64,000 bases of DNA. Source: Dehalococcoidia bacterium (GTDB taxonomy: Bacteria; Chloroflexota; Dehalococcoidia; Bin125). Shown in pieces: positions 55,101 through 62,411 of this stretch. The notes beneath the pieces were generated by a model. The model worked only from the letters and a program-made list of their open reading frames with translations. It was not told where the DNA came from and ran no database searches. The stretch lies in the NCBI GenBank assembly GCA_022826965.1, contig JAJDTU010000003.1, positions 1 to 64,000 of the forward strand, in the 5' to 3' direction. The position numbers were made by a program, and so were the translations under genes. Within the stretch, counting starts at the first letter, position 1; every line of letters starts with the position of its first letter.

Positions 55101-55460
55101 CCGCGCGCGGGCCTTGTCGCCGAGCAGCTCCAGCGTTTCGACCTTGGGGCCGACGAACGTGAGTCCCGCTGCGGCGCTCTTCGCCGAGAAGTCTGGCGAC
55201 TCGGCCAGGAAGCCATAGCCCGGGTGGACCGAGTCGCAGCCCGCTTCGACGGCCAGGGCAATGATCTGCTCAGCGTCGAGATAAGCGCGCGGGCCGCTGC
55301 CATTGAGCGCCAGCGCCTCGGACGCTGTCTGGGCGTGCAGCGAGTTGGCGTCGTCCTCGGAGTACACCGCCAGAGCCGGGATGCCGAGCTCGGCGGCGGC
55401 CCGCGCGATGCGGACCGCGATTTCTCCCCGATTGGCAATCAGCAGGCGGGCGAGTGTCAT
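52128..55460 (-). CDS. Single-chain biotin-dependent acyl-CoA carboxylase (BC-BCCP-CT)
   Basis: This protein of 1110 residues combines three functions. Residues 1-450 are biotin carboxylase, with ATP-grasp loop GGGGGRGMRVV and ARLQVEHTVTEEVTG. A biotinyl domain follows, with Lys541 in MDALKMEH (Leu replaces the usual Met before Lys). From about residue 600 it is a carboxyltransferase of the propionyl/acyl-CoA type, with VDTPGMMIGPEAEKT and WPTAEFGGMNLEAAV. The order and length match the single-chain long-chain acyl-CoA carboxylases described from mycobacteria. The reaction is ATP- and bicarbonate-dependent carboxylation of an acyl-CoA, possibly propionyl-, acetyl- or longer chains. It lies between the ABC permease genes (12 bp) and the tandem CoA-transferase (3 bp) in one operon, an arrangement suggesting uptake, CoA activation and carboxylation of one substrate. 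Confidence 0.93.
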   Translation of the reverse strand: MTLARLLIANRGEIAVRIARAAAELGIPALAVYSEDDANSLHAQTASEALALNGSGPRAYLDAEQIIALAVEAGCDSVHPGYGFLAESPDFSAKSAAAGLTFVGPKVETLELLGDKARARAFASQHNVPVLAGSEGPVSAAQARAFLEGLGDDGAVVLKAVGGGGGRGMRVVSDVAAIDEAYARCQSEAKTAFGNASIYVEHLVPRARHIEVQVVGDGSGAVSAVGERECSVQRRHQKLIEIAPSPWIDDETRRALTSAALRLAQAAEYRGLGTFEFLVDFDTGDHAFIEANARLQVEHTVTEEVTGIDLVQAQLRIAGGESLASIGLSETPFPRGYAIQARVNLERMQADGGVRPSGGGLSVFQPPSGPGIRVDTYGYAGYATNPSFDSLLAKVIAHTTTGDIEDAARRAELALGTFQIAGAETNLEFLRAVIDHDDFVAGAVHTRWVDENAGALLAGEEEAPATETGPADPLAGLDFYRSGDAEGVVTMGARGAKPQPVGPPNTTPLRAPIQGTIRELLVVEGDVVREGQTVCVMDALKMEHLVRSDLGGILRHVAVAVGETVYEDHPLVFIEEADVGGPAVDDASAPDPDYIRPDLQAVLDRRIFLLDEHRPPAVERRHANNRRTVRENLAELVDDGSWIEYGDLVIAAQTKRYPLDELVRKTPADGLVAGIGSVNGDHFDEKRARTVVISYDDTVFAGTQGIRGHAKTDRIMEVAEQFALPLIFIAEGAGGRSGDTDGMPGMVFRTWEYMARLSGTVPMVGVTAGRCFAGNAAILGICDVIIATEDANIGMGGPAVIEGGGMGLYLPEEIGPMSEQVPAGTVDIVVKTEAEAIATAKQYLSYFQGSIDDWECGDQRMLRHAVPENRLSAYDVRAVIELLADTGSMLELRPGYGNGMVTAFVRIEGRPVGIIANNNEHLGGSIESFGSDKAARFAKICDSWNIPICTLVDTPGMMIGPEAEKTALVRRTSNLIVTLGNVKTPRFSVVLRKCYGLGSNTILFGNERAPSFTVAWPTAEFGGMNLEAAVRLGARDQLAAIDDLEERAALYEKLVAEAYERGGPLRAAETYRVDSVIDPMETRHWITQGLLAAPESEPIRHGRRPSVPTW

Positions 55461-55472
55461 GGAACCACCAAT

Positions 55473-56363
55473 TCAGCTGCCGCGCAGACGCGGGTCGAAC
55501 ACGTCGCGCAAGGTATCGCCGAGCAGGTTGAAGCCCAGCACGGCCACCGTCATCGCGACCCCGGGGAAGACCGAGAGGTGCCACTCGCGCCAGAGCGTGC
55601 GCCCGTCGGCCAGCATGCGTCCCCACGAGGGGGTGGGCGGCGCGATGCCCAGGCCGAGGAACGAGAGCGCCCCCTCGGCCAGGATCGCGCCGCCGATTAG
55701 CGCGGTCATGTAGATCAGCGCCGGCGGCCCCATGTTGGGCAGCACGTGCCGGATCAGGATGCGTGGCGGCGATGCGCCCACAACCCTGGCCGACTCCACG
55801 TAGGGATTGGCCAGCGTGGCGAGCGTGTTGGAACGCACGATTCGCGTGAGATCCACCGCATAGAGGAACCCCAGGCCCACGGCCATCGCCTCCCAGCCAC
55901 GGCCCACGACTTGCGCCATCAGCAGCAACAGGATCAACCCGGGGAAGGCCAGCAACATATCGACCAGCCGTTGCCCTAGCAGGTCGACGAATCCCCTCGC
56001 GTACGCCGAAACCATGCCGATCATGAGCGCCGCCGCGCCGCCAATCAACATGGCGCTGAGCGCCAACGACATCGACGCCCGCGCTCCCGAGATCACCCGG
56101 GCGAAGTAGTCCCGCCCCAGCCCGTCCGTGCCGAACCAGTGCTCGTCGCTCGGCTTCTGCAGGATGTCGAGCGTGATCTCGTTGGGGTCGTCAGAGATGG
56201 CGCCCCCGAACGCCGCCAGGAAGAGCACGATCACGACCAGGATGAGCGCGATCACGCCCACCGGATGCTTGCGTGCGGCTCCGGCTATGCGCCGCCAGAG
56301 GCCGACGCGGGACACGATCGTAGTTTCGAGCTCGACTTCGGGGCTGGCGGCGGCCTGCGTCAT
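55473..56363 (-). CDS. Peptide/nickel-type ABC importer permease, DppC-like
   Basis: This protein of 296 residues has an N-terminal helix (VIALILVVIVLFLAAFGG), the HWFGTDGLGRDYFARVISG motif and an EAA loop SARVVGASPPRILIRHVLPN, as in DppC/OppC. It overlaps the DppB gene by 4 bp and is followed after 12 bp by the carboxylase gene, an unusual partnership for a transporter. As in the first importer, no ATPase gene is present. Its periplasmic loop is shorter than that of the DppC-like protein at 13449, so the two importers are not recent copies. Confidence 0.92.
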   Translation of the reverse strand: MTQAAASPEVELETTIVSRVGLWRRIAGAARKHPVGVIALILVVIVLFLAAFGGAISDDPNEITLDILQKPSDEHWFGTDGLGRDYFARVISGARASMSLALSAMLIGGAAALMIGMVSAYARGFVDLLGQRLVDMLLAFPGLILLLLMAQVVGRGWEAMAVGLGFLYAVDLTRIVRSNTLATLANPYVESARVVGASPPRILIRHVLPNMGPPALIYMTALIGGAILAEGALSFLGLGIAPPTPSWGRMLADGRTLWREWHLSVFPGVAMTVAVLGFNLLGDTLRDVFDPRLRGS

Positions 56364-57313
56364 GTGAAGCGGATCCTCGGATCAAGCCAGCTGTAGCTCA
56401 GGTCGATGATCAGGTTGAGCAGAATGAAGGCGGTGCCGAAGAGCAGCATCCAGCTCTGGACAACGGGTAGGTCATTGTTCGTCAGTGAGCGGACCAGATA
56501 GACGCCGACGCCAGGCAGATTGTAGATCTGCTCCGCGATCACTGAGCCGGCGAGTGCGCCGGCGATCGTCAAGCCGATCACCGTGATCACGGGCAACATC
56601 GCGTTGCGCAGCGCGTGCCGTAGCACCACGGTGCGGCCTTGCAGACCCTTGGCCTGCGCTGTGACGACGTAGTCCTGGCGCAGCACCTCCAGCATCTCCG
56701 AGCGGGTCACCCGGGCGAGCAAGGCGGCGCTCGCGATCGCCGTGATCGCCGCTGGCACGATCATCTGCTCCAGGTTGCGGAGCGGATTGTCCCAGAGCTC
56801 GCTGTAGGGCACCGCCGGGCTGTAACCCCACCACAAGAGGGGCAAAATGATCGCCAGCGTGAAGAGCCAGAAATTGGGGACGGCCAACATGAAGATGGTG
56901 AAGAAGCGCAGACCGTAGTCCTCTGGGCGGTTACGGCGGATGGCGGAGATCACGCCGATGCCGATCCCCGTCGGGATGTACAAGAGCATCGTCAAGACCA
57001 GGAACTCGAGCGTCACCGGCATGCGCCGCTCGATCTCCTTCGTCACGGGTAGATTGGTCAGCCACGAGCGGCCCAGATCGCCCTTGAAGATCTGGCCCAG
57101 CCACTGCAGGTAGCGCTCGTGCACCGGTTTGTTGAGCCCGAAATGCTCCTCGAGCGCTTCGCGCGCGTCCGGCGTCACCGCTTCTTGCAGCGTGCCCAGG
57201 CGCTCGTCGATGACGCTCGACGGCACCAGTTCCATCATGCCGGAGAGGAAGATCGACAGCAGCAGCACCGTGGGCGGCACCAGGAGCACCCGGCGGATGA
57301 CGTACTGCCGCAC
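56360..57313 (-). CDS. Peptide/nickel-type ABC importer permease, DppB-like
   Basis: This protein of 317 residues starts MRQYVIRRVLLVPPTVLLL and contains FGLNKPVHERYLQWLGQIFK, LGRSWLTNLPV and the EAA loop TAQAKGLQGRTVVLRHALRNA typical of DppB. It is the first gene of the minus-strand operon (permeases, carboxylase, two CoA-transferases). The 118 bp between its start and that of the divergent binding-protein gene must contain promoters for both directions. Confidence 0.92.
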   Translation of the reverse strand: MRQYVIRRVLLVPPTVLLLSIFLSGMMELVPSSVIDERLGTLQEAVTPDAREALEEHFGLNKPVHERYLQWLGQIFKGDLGRSWLTNLPVTKEIERRMPVTLEFLVLTMLLYIPTGIGIGVISAIRRNRPEDYGLRFFTIFMLAVPNFWLFTLAIILPLLWWGYSPAVPYSELWDNPLRNLEQMIVPAAITAIASAALLARVTRSEMLEVLRQDYVVTAQAKGLQGRTVVLRHALRNAMLPVITVIGLTIAGALAGSVIAEQIYNLPGVGVYLVRSLTNNDLPVVQSWMLLFGTAFILLNLIIDLSYSWLDPRIRFT

Positions 57314-57431
57314 GGTCGCCCCTTGCAGGATCAGATCGCTTGCGAAGCCAGAATCGGCTGCCTAGACTCCGTTGTCAATCAGTGGTAGGCGGCCCGATCA
57401 AGCAGCCGGAATCGCTGGAGGGAGTATAGGT

Positions 57432-59360
57432 ATGCGAACGTCCTCCAAGTACTGGCAGCGGATGCGTCGGGAGCGCATGTCACGCCGTGGTCTGCTCTCA
57501 GCGGCTAGCCGCGCCGGAGTCGGGGCAGCCGGTCTGGCGCTGGTGGGCTGCGGCGGCGACGATGACGATGATCAGCCGGCGGTTGCGCAGGCTCAACCGC
57601 AGCAGCAGCAACAGCAACAGGCGATGCAGCAGCAGGCCCAGCCGCAACAACAGCAGGCCATGCAGCAAGAGCAGGCCCAGCCTCAGGCTCAACAACAGGC
57701 CCAGGCTCAACAACAGGCTCAGGCCGAACAGCAGGCCGCACAGGCCGAACAGCAGGCCGAGCAACAGGCTGAGCAGGAGCAAGCCGCGACCCAGCCTGCG
57801 GAGGGCGGTCCCATAGCGGGCGGCATTTACAACTACCCCAGTACCGACGGCGGCATCTTCGACCCCGCCGTCGTCATTCACGGCGGCACCTCGGGCACCG
57901 TCTGGAATGTCTACGATCGTCTGAACGAACAGGACGGCAACTATCGAATCAAAGAGGCGATGGCCGATCTGGCGGAGGTCGTGGACGAGCAGACCTTCGT
58001 CTACACGATCAAGCCGAACGTGTTCTGGCACGATGTCGAGCCGCTCAACGGTCGCCAGTTCACGGCCGACGACGCCGCCTTCGGGCTGGAGCGTTTCTCC
58101 CAGGACAATCCGGAGTTCATCCACACCAGCGCCTTCGATCTGATCGACTCGTTCGAAGTCGTCGACGATCTCACAATGCGACTCGGCGCCACCGCGCCCT
58201 TCGCCCCGCTGCTCACCCGGGTCGCGTCGACCTGGGCGCTGATGGTTTCGCGCGACGCCGTCGATGCGTTCGGCGACACCGCGATCGCCTCCGAGTTCGA
58301 TGCCCAGATAGGCACGGGTCCGTTCATCGCCGACTCCCGCACCGCTGACGCCGAAACCTCGTTCAGCCGCAACCCGAACTGGTATCGGGGCGAGCAGCCC
58401 TACCTCGACGGCACCCGCAACGTCTGGTTCTCAGACTCGGCCATCCAGCTGTCCGCCTTCGTCTCAGGGCAGCTTGATCAGGTGAGCTCGATGGTCGGGG
58501 GCAACCCCGCCGACCTCGCCACGGTTCAGGACGAACTCGGAGAGGACGAGGTCTGGGGCGTCCTCCGCTCGCGCACTACGCAGGGCAGCGGCGCCCACTT
58601 CAACGTCACCGAAGAGCCATACCAGGATCCGCGCGTGCGGCTGGCGCTGCACCTGGCCGCGAACCGCGAGCAGCTCATCGCCGTCAGCCTCTCCACCAGG
58701 ATTCCGCAAACGCTCGGCGGGCCTGTAGCCGAGGTCCTCGAGCCCTACGGCTTCACGAAGGACGAACTCGCCCAGATCCCCGGGTTCCGTTCGGGCGCCG
58801 AGCGCGAGGAGGACGTCGCCGAGGCGCAAACCCTGCTCGACTCGACCGGCATCGATTTGAGCAATCTGCCGCCGGCGGTCGTGTGGTCGGGCGGCGGTGG
58901 GATTGCCTCGAACATGACTCAGGTGATGCAGGCGAACTGGAGCGAAATCGGTTTCAACATCGAGGTGAACGAGGTCGGGACGGGCGACTTCCTCGCCATC
59001 CGCTCGAGCCGCGAGGGCTTCGCCTTCATCGTCGGCGGCCACTCCGGTGGCGCCGACCCGGATTTCATGCACGAAGAGCACCACACCAACGGCGGTCAGA
59101 ACTACGGCCACTACACCGATCCCACGGTTGACGACCTCCTGACCCAGGGCCGCACGACCTTCGGTGTCGAAGCACGCAAGGACATCTATGACCGGGCCCA
59201 GCGCTACCTGATGACAGAGAACCCGCCGCGCATCTTTGCCGGCCACTCGTTCGGCATGGTGATCGCACGGAGCTACGTCAAGGGCTTCAGCGGCGTCGCC
59301 CACCACGGCTTCACCGGCGTCCACCTGGCCAACATGTGGTTCGACGGTAAGCCGGCCTAG
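57432..59360 (+). CDS. ABC solute-binding lipoprotein with twin-Arg signal and poly-Gln tether
   Basis: This protein of 642 residues belongs to SBP_bac_5. The signal region has MSRRGLLSAASRAG and a lipobox GLALVGC, then a run of Asp and about 85 residues of Gln, Ala and Glu repeats, then the binding fold from GGPIAGGIYNYPSTDGGIFD. Fold landmarks are YTIKPNVFWHDVEPLNGRQF, IGTGPFIADSRTADAE and DPRVRLALHLAANREQLI. It is divergent from the permease genes it most likely serves. The ATG has GGAGGGAG about 8 bp upstream. The signal, Asp run and Gln tether are shared with the SBP at 15494-17512, while the binding domains differ, so the ligands probably differ. A long perfect hairpin follows. Confidence 0.92.
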   Translation: MRTSSKYWQRMRRERMSRRGLLSAASRAGVGAAGLALVGCGGDDDDDQPAVAQAQPQQQQQQQAMQQQAQPQQQQAMQQEQAQPQAQQQAQAQQQAQAEQQAAQAEQQAEQQAEQEQAATQPAEGGPIAGGIYNYPSTDGGIFDPAVVIHGGTSGTVWNVYDRLNEQDGNYRIKEAMADLAEVVDEQTFVYTIKPNVFWHDVEPLNGRQFTADDAAFGLERFSQDNPEFIHTSAFDLIDSFEVVDDLTMRLGATAPFAPLLTRVASTWALMVSRDAVDAFGDTAIASEFDAQIGTGPFIADSRTADAETSFSRNPNWYRGEQPYLDGTRNVWFSDSAIQLSAFVSGQLDQVSSMVGGNPADLATVQDELGEDEVWGVLRSRTTQGSGAHFNVTEEPYQDPRVRLALHLAANREQLIAVSLSTRIPQTLGGPVAEVLEPYGFTKDELAQIPGFRSGAEREEDVAEAQTLLDSTGIDLSNLPPAVVWSGGGGIASNMTQVMQANWSEIGFNIEVNEVGTGDFLAIRSSREGFAFIVGGHSGGADPDFMHEEHHTNGGQNYGHYTDPTVDDLLTQGRTTFGVEARKDIYDRAQRYLMTENPPRIFAGHSFGMVIARSYVKGFSGVAHHGFTGVHLANMWFDGKPA

Positions 59361-59735
59361 GCCGTCGGTCAACGGGCGAGCAGGCCGGGGCGAGGGGCGA
59401 CCGGGCTCGCCCGCGAGAGCCCGGTCGCCCCTCGGCACGTCGGTGGCCGATGAGTGTTCGTTAGATACCGCCCGCTGGGGCGATGCCGGTGGCCGGCTCT
59501 CCCCAGTACCCGGTCATAACTTTTCGCATCAACGTTGCCCTCCGTGATGAGCCTCTCAATCCTCGGAACCCCAGTCGGTACATCACCAATCGCCCGCCGG
59601 ACCACTGCCGGACCGATCACGCACCGGAGCGGAGTACGACTACGCTGAGTCGACGCCCCTTTGGGCTGTCGAGGATGCATTCGCGCCGATACGCCCAACG
59701 CGCAGGTCCGCGCTTCGGAACCGGGAGATGACTGG
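59361..59735. other. Intergenic region with hairpin, no gene
   Basis: Apart from the hairpin at 59391-59434 nothing coding was recognised. The frame of the HAD gene is open back to 59661 but shows no family sequence before 59736. Confidence 0.5.
59391..59434 (+). terminator. Very strong hairpin after the binding-protein gene
   Basis: Positions 59391-59408 (starting CGAGGGGCGACC) pair perfectly over 18 bp with 59417-59434, with an 8-nt loop. It lies 30 nt after the stop codon. There is no T-run. Termination or protection of the abundant binding-protein mRNA is likely. Confidence 0.65.
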
Positions 59736-60440
59736 ATGGCTAACGAATCGCTGGCTCGCGTCCGCTACCTGACCTTCGACATCTTCGGTACCGTGATGGA
59801 CCTGACCGGCAGCCTGGCTCCTCCGTCCGCTGAGTTCCTGGCGGCCCACGGCTCCGAGATGACCGGAGAGGCGTTCTACGCCCAATGGCGAGCCCGACAG
59901 CGGATCGAGCAGTACCAGGACAACCTGCTCATGCTCGGCCACAGCGGATACCTCGAGACCTGCCGCCGAGCGTTCGTTTACACGCTCAAGCAGAACGGTG
60001 TCAGCTACAACGACGATGACGTACGAGAGTTTATGAGCGTGTATCGGGACCTGAAGCCGTACGACGACGCCATCCGAGGGTTGCACTCGTTGGCGGAGCG
60101 ATACCAGCTGGTCGCGCTCTCAAACGGCGAGCAGTGGTACCTGGAGGAGTTGCTGAGCAACAACGTGCCAATCGAGTTCGCCGCGATCATCTCGGTCGAA
60201 CAAGTCGGGGCGTTCAAGCCGTCCCCGGGCATCTACCGCAAGGCCGTCCAACAACTCGAGTGCGAGCCCGGCGAGATCATGATGGTCGCGGCCCACGCCT
60301 TCGACATCCTCGGTGCGCAGACCTGCGGCTTCAAGGCTGCCTACGTCAACCGCTACGGCCTACCGACGGAGGTCTGGGATTACCAGCCCGAGATCGTCGT
60401 TGATGACTTTCTCGAGCTGGCAGACAGACTGCTGAGCTGA
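59736..60440 (+). CDS. HAD hydrolase, type II haloacid-dehalogenase-like
   Basis: This protein of 234 residues has the HAD motifs in order: nucleophile Asp15 in YLTFDIFGTVMD, LSNGEQWYLEELL (motif II Ser), Lys in AFKPSPGIYRKA, and VAAHAFDILGAQTCGFKAAY with YVNRYG. The Ser-Asn-Gly and AHxFDxxGAxxxG patterns are those of L-2-haloacid dehalogenases, which replace halide at C2 with hydroxyl. A phosphatase role cannot be ruled out, since the general HAD Asp+2 acid is absent here (Phe), as in dehalogenases. The ATG has GGGAG 9 bp upstream. It ends 13 bp from a convergent PhyH gene. With the haloalkane dehalogenase at 12549 it hints at organohalogen use. Confidence 0.85.
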   Translation: MANESLARVRYLTFDIFGTVMDLTGSLAPPSAEFLAAHGSEMTGEAFYAQWRARQRIEQYQDNLLMLGHSGYLETCRRAFVYTLKQNGVSYNDDDVREFMSVYRDLKPYDDAIRGLHSLAERYQLVALSNGEQWYLEELLSNNVPIEFAAIISVEQVGAFKPSPGIYRKAVQQLECEPGEIMMVAAHAFDILGAQTCGFKAAYVNRYGLPTEVWDYQPEIVVDDFLELADRLLS

Positions 60441-60453
60441 ACCTCGATCACCG

Positions 60454-61359
60454 TCAGGCAAACTGGTCCTGTCCCGGCGCGATCATCTCCATGATCTTGT
60501 CGGCCTTGTCGACGTGCTCTCTGAACGGGTAGGGATGGTCGTAGCCGAGGATCTTGTGCAGCTCGGGGTAGCGCTCCAGACGCTCGGGCGAGACCGCGCC
60601 GTCGTCCCACATCTGCAACCGCTGCATGTACGAGCGGATCCAGACGAGCACCATCGTGACGCGCAGGCCGGTGCTCATGCGGTTCATCGCGCCGTGCCAC
60701 GTGTTGCCGCCCCAGACGGCAAGCGATCCGGCCTTGGCCTCAATCGGGACGGGTTCGTAGAGCCGGTCTTCGCCCTCCCACTCCCAGAAGTTCGTCTCGT
60801 GCGGCGCCGGCGCCCGGCCCCAGCGATGCGAGCCCGGAACGAAGACGGTCGGACCATCCTCACGCGAGGCGTAGTCGGTCAGCACCCAACTGGTGTTGAC
60901 CAGGTGCGTGTACGCAGCCTGGGGCGGCGGCACGCCATGCGTGTCGTTGTGGATGGCCAGGTAGTTCTTCTCATGCGGCGGCTTGATGATCGACGACGTG
61001 CCGCCCAGGATCGCGCTCTGGCCGCAGTGCCAGCGAGCCATCGCCAGCACAACCGGGTTGAGCACCGCCTCGGTGATCACGTCGTCCTCGTCGACCAGCT
61101 GCCAGGCCATTTCGTTCGGCGCCGGCAGATCGGCCGTCTGCCAATCATCAATGGTGACATCGTGTCGCTTCTGGTAGGTGTTCAGGATCGCGTCACGCAA
61201 GCGCTCCGCGAAGCCGGGTGACGTACCCAACTTCTCCGGCGGGATGACCGTGAATCCGTAGGCGTCCAACTCGACGATGTGTCGAGACAGGTCATGCTCC
61301 AGGATCGTCTTGACCAGCGGGTCGGCGTGCGGGGACTTGCCAAGTTCGGCGATGTTCAT
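60454..61359 (-). CDS. Phytanoyl-CoA dioxygenase family protein
   Basis: This protein of 301 residues has a double-stranded beta-helix with the Fe(II) facial triad: His137 and Asp139 in LAIHNDTHGVPPP and the distal His222 in TWHGAMNR, followed by an Arg for 2-oxoglutarate (STGLRVTMV). PTVFVPGSHRWG is the characteristic PhyH strand. Such enzymes hydroxylate acyl-CoAs, ectoine and other small molecules. The ATG at 61359 follows GGAG; a longer frame upstream has no family sequence. It is divergent from a second PhyH gene, 127 bp between starts. Substrate is unknown; some SAR202-type genomes carry many PhyH-like proteins. Confidence 0.9.
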   Translation of the reverse strand: MNIAELGKSPHADPLVKTILEHDLSRHIVELDAYGFTVIPPEKLGTSPGFAERLRDAILNTYQKRHDVTIDDWQTADLPAPNEMAWQLVDEDDVITEAVLNPVVLAMARWHCGQSAILGGTSSIIKPPHEKNYLAIHNDTHGVPPPQAAYTHLVNTSWVLTDYASREDGPTVFVPGSHRWGRAPAPHETNFWEWEGEDRLYEPVPIEAKAGSLAVWGGNTWHGAMNRMSTGLRVTMVLVWIRSYMQRLQMWDDGAVSPERLERYPELHKILGYDHPYPFREHVDKADKIMEMIAPGQDQFA

Positions 61360-61486
61360 CTCTGCTCCAGTCGGTAGCCGTGCGTGACGTGTGTTCACGT
61401 CCAATACGAACGCGCGCAGTCTAGTACGTCCAGCGCTTGAGTTGATGAGATCGCTAGCCTGCTGGCGTCCAGGCAAGGAGGTTGAG

Positions 61487-62407
61487 ATGGCAATAGATGC
61501 ACTTGCGCTCGAGCGGGAGCTCATCGCGCTCCGCGAATTGGCGTCGGTGAAGCTCGCCGATGATCCGATTCCAGCAGGCAAGGAGGCCGAACGCCGCCTC
61601 CAGGCCGACATCGAGAAGTACGACCTCAAGGGCGAAATCGCCGACCTCGAGACCAAGGGCTACGCAGTCATTCCACCGGACAAGGCTGCTCCGATGGAGC
61701 TGTTCGATCGCATCCGCGCCGCGATCCTCCGCATCGCTGAGGCGGACGAGCGTGAGTGGCGTCCCGGTCTGGGCAAGACGGTGCAGCATCTGCTGCCGCA
61801 GGATCCAGTGTTCGAGGAGGTCTTGACCTCGCCGGTCCCGCTGACCCTGGTGACGTACATGCTCGGTTGGCGAGCGAAGATCAGCCAGACCACTGGTCTG
61901 GTCAAAGACACGCGAACCCCTCCGCTCACGATCCACGCCGACCACAGCTACAAGTTCCCCACGCCCTGGCCGCTCACCGCCCAATACTGCAACCTGAACT
62001 GGATCACGGGCGACTACACCCGCGAGAACGGCGCCGTCTGCGTCTGGCCGGGATCGCACCGCTGGGGCCAAAACGTCCCGCCGGAGTTCCAGCAGGCGCA
62101 CGACCATCCCGACCTCGAGGTGCTCGAGGTTCCAAAGGGCTCCGTGATTGCCTGGCACGGAAGTCTCTGGCATGGCGCGTTGCCGAGAACCGCGGAGGGA
62201 CAGCGAGTCACCCTGGTCATGCCGTTCGTCCGCGATCACGTGCAGGCCCAGGAACTCTACTGGGCGTCCGTGACACCCGAGATGATCGAGAGAAACCCGG
62301 CGCGATTCTGCACGTTGGTCGGCTTGACCTCGCGGATGCCCTGGATTTCCGCCGACTTCCCGATCGCGCCGACCGCGGGCATCCCCAACGGGTCGCAGTG
62401 GGAGTAA
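61487..62407 (+). CDS. Phytanoyl-CoA dioxygenase family protein
   Basis: This protein of 306 residues has an N-terminal helical part (ALERELIALRELASVKL) and the PhyH core with His150 and Asp152 in TIHADHSYKF, distal His229 in SLWHGALPR, and VCVWPGSHRWGQN. The Fe(II)/2-oxoglutarate site is complete. The ATG is preceded by AAGGAGG at ideal spacing, so high expression is possible. It differs clearly from the divergent partner at 60454, so they are not recent duplicates. It converges, 4 bp apart, with the polysaccharide deacetylase gene. Confidence 0.9.
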   Translation: MAIDALALERELIALRELASVKLADDPIPAGKEAERRLQADIEKYDLKGEIADLETKGYAVIPPDKAAPMELFDRIRAAILRIAEADEREWRPGLGKTVQHLLPQDPVFEEVLTSPVPLTLVTYMLGWRAKISQTTGLVKDTRTPPLTIHADHSYKFPTPWPLTAQYCNLNWITGDYTRENGAVCVWPGSHRWGQNVPPEFQQAHDHPDLEVLEVPKGSVIAWHGSLWHGALPRTAEGQRVTLVMPFVRDHVQAQELYWASVTPEMIERNPARFCTLVGLTSRMPWISADFPIAPTAGIPNGSQWE

Positions 62408-62411
62408 CCCG

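Noticed and set aside
53334-55700. 788-codon plus-strand frame opposite the carboxylase
   Set aside because: It is the shadow of a highly G+C-biased gene whose minus-strand product has complete enzyme motifs.
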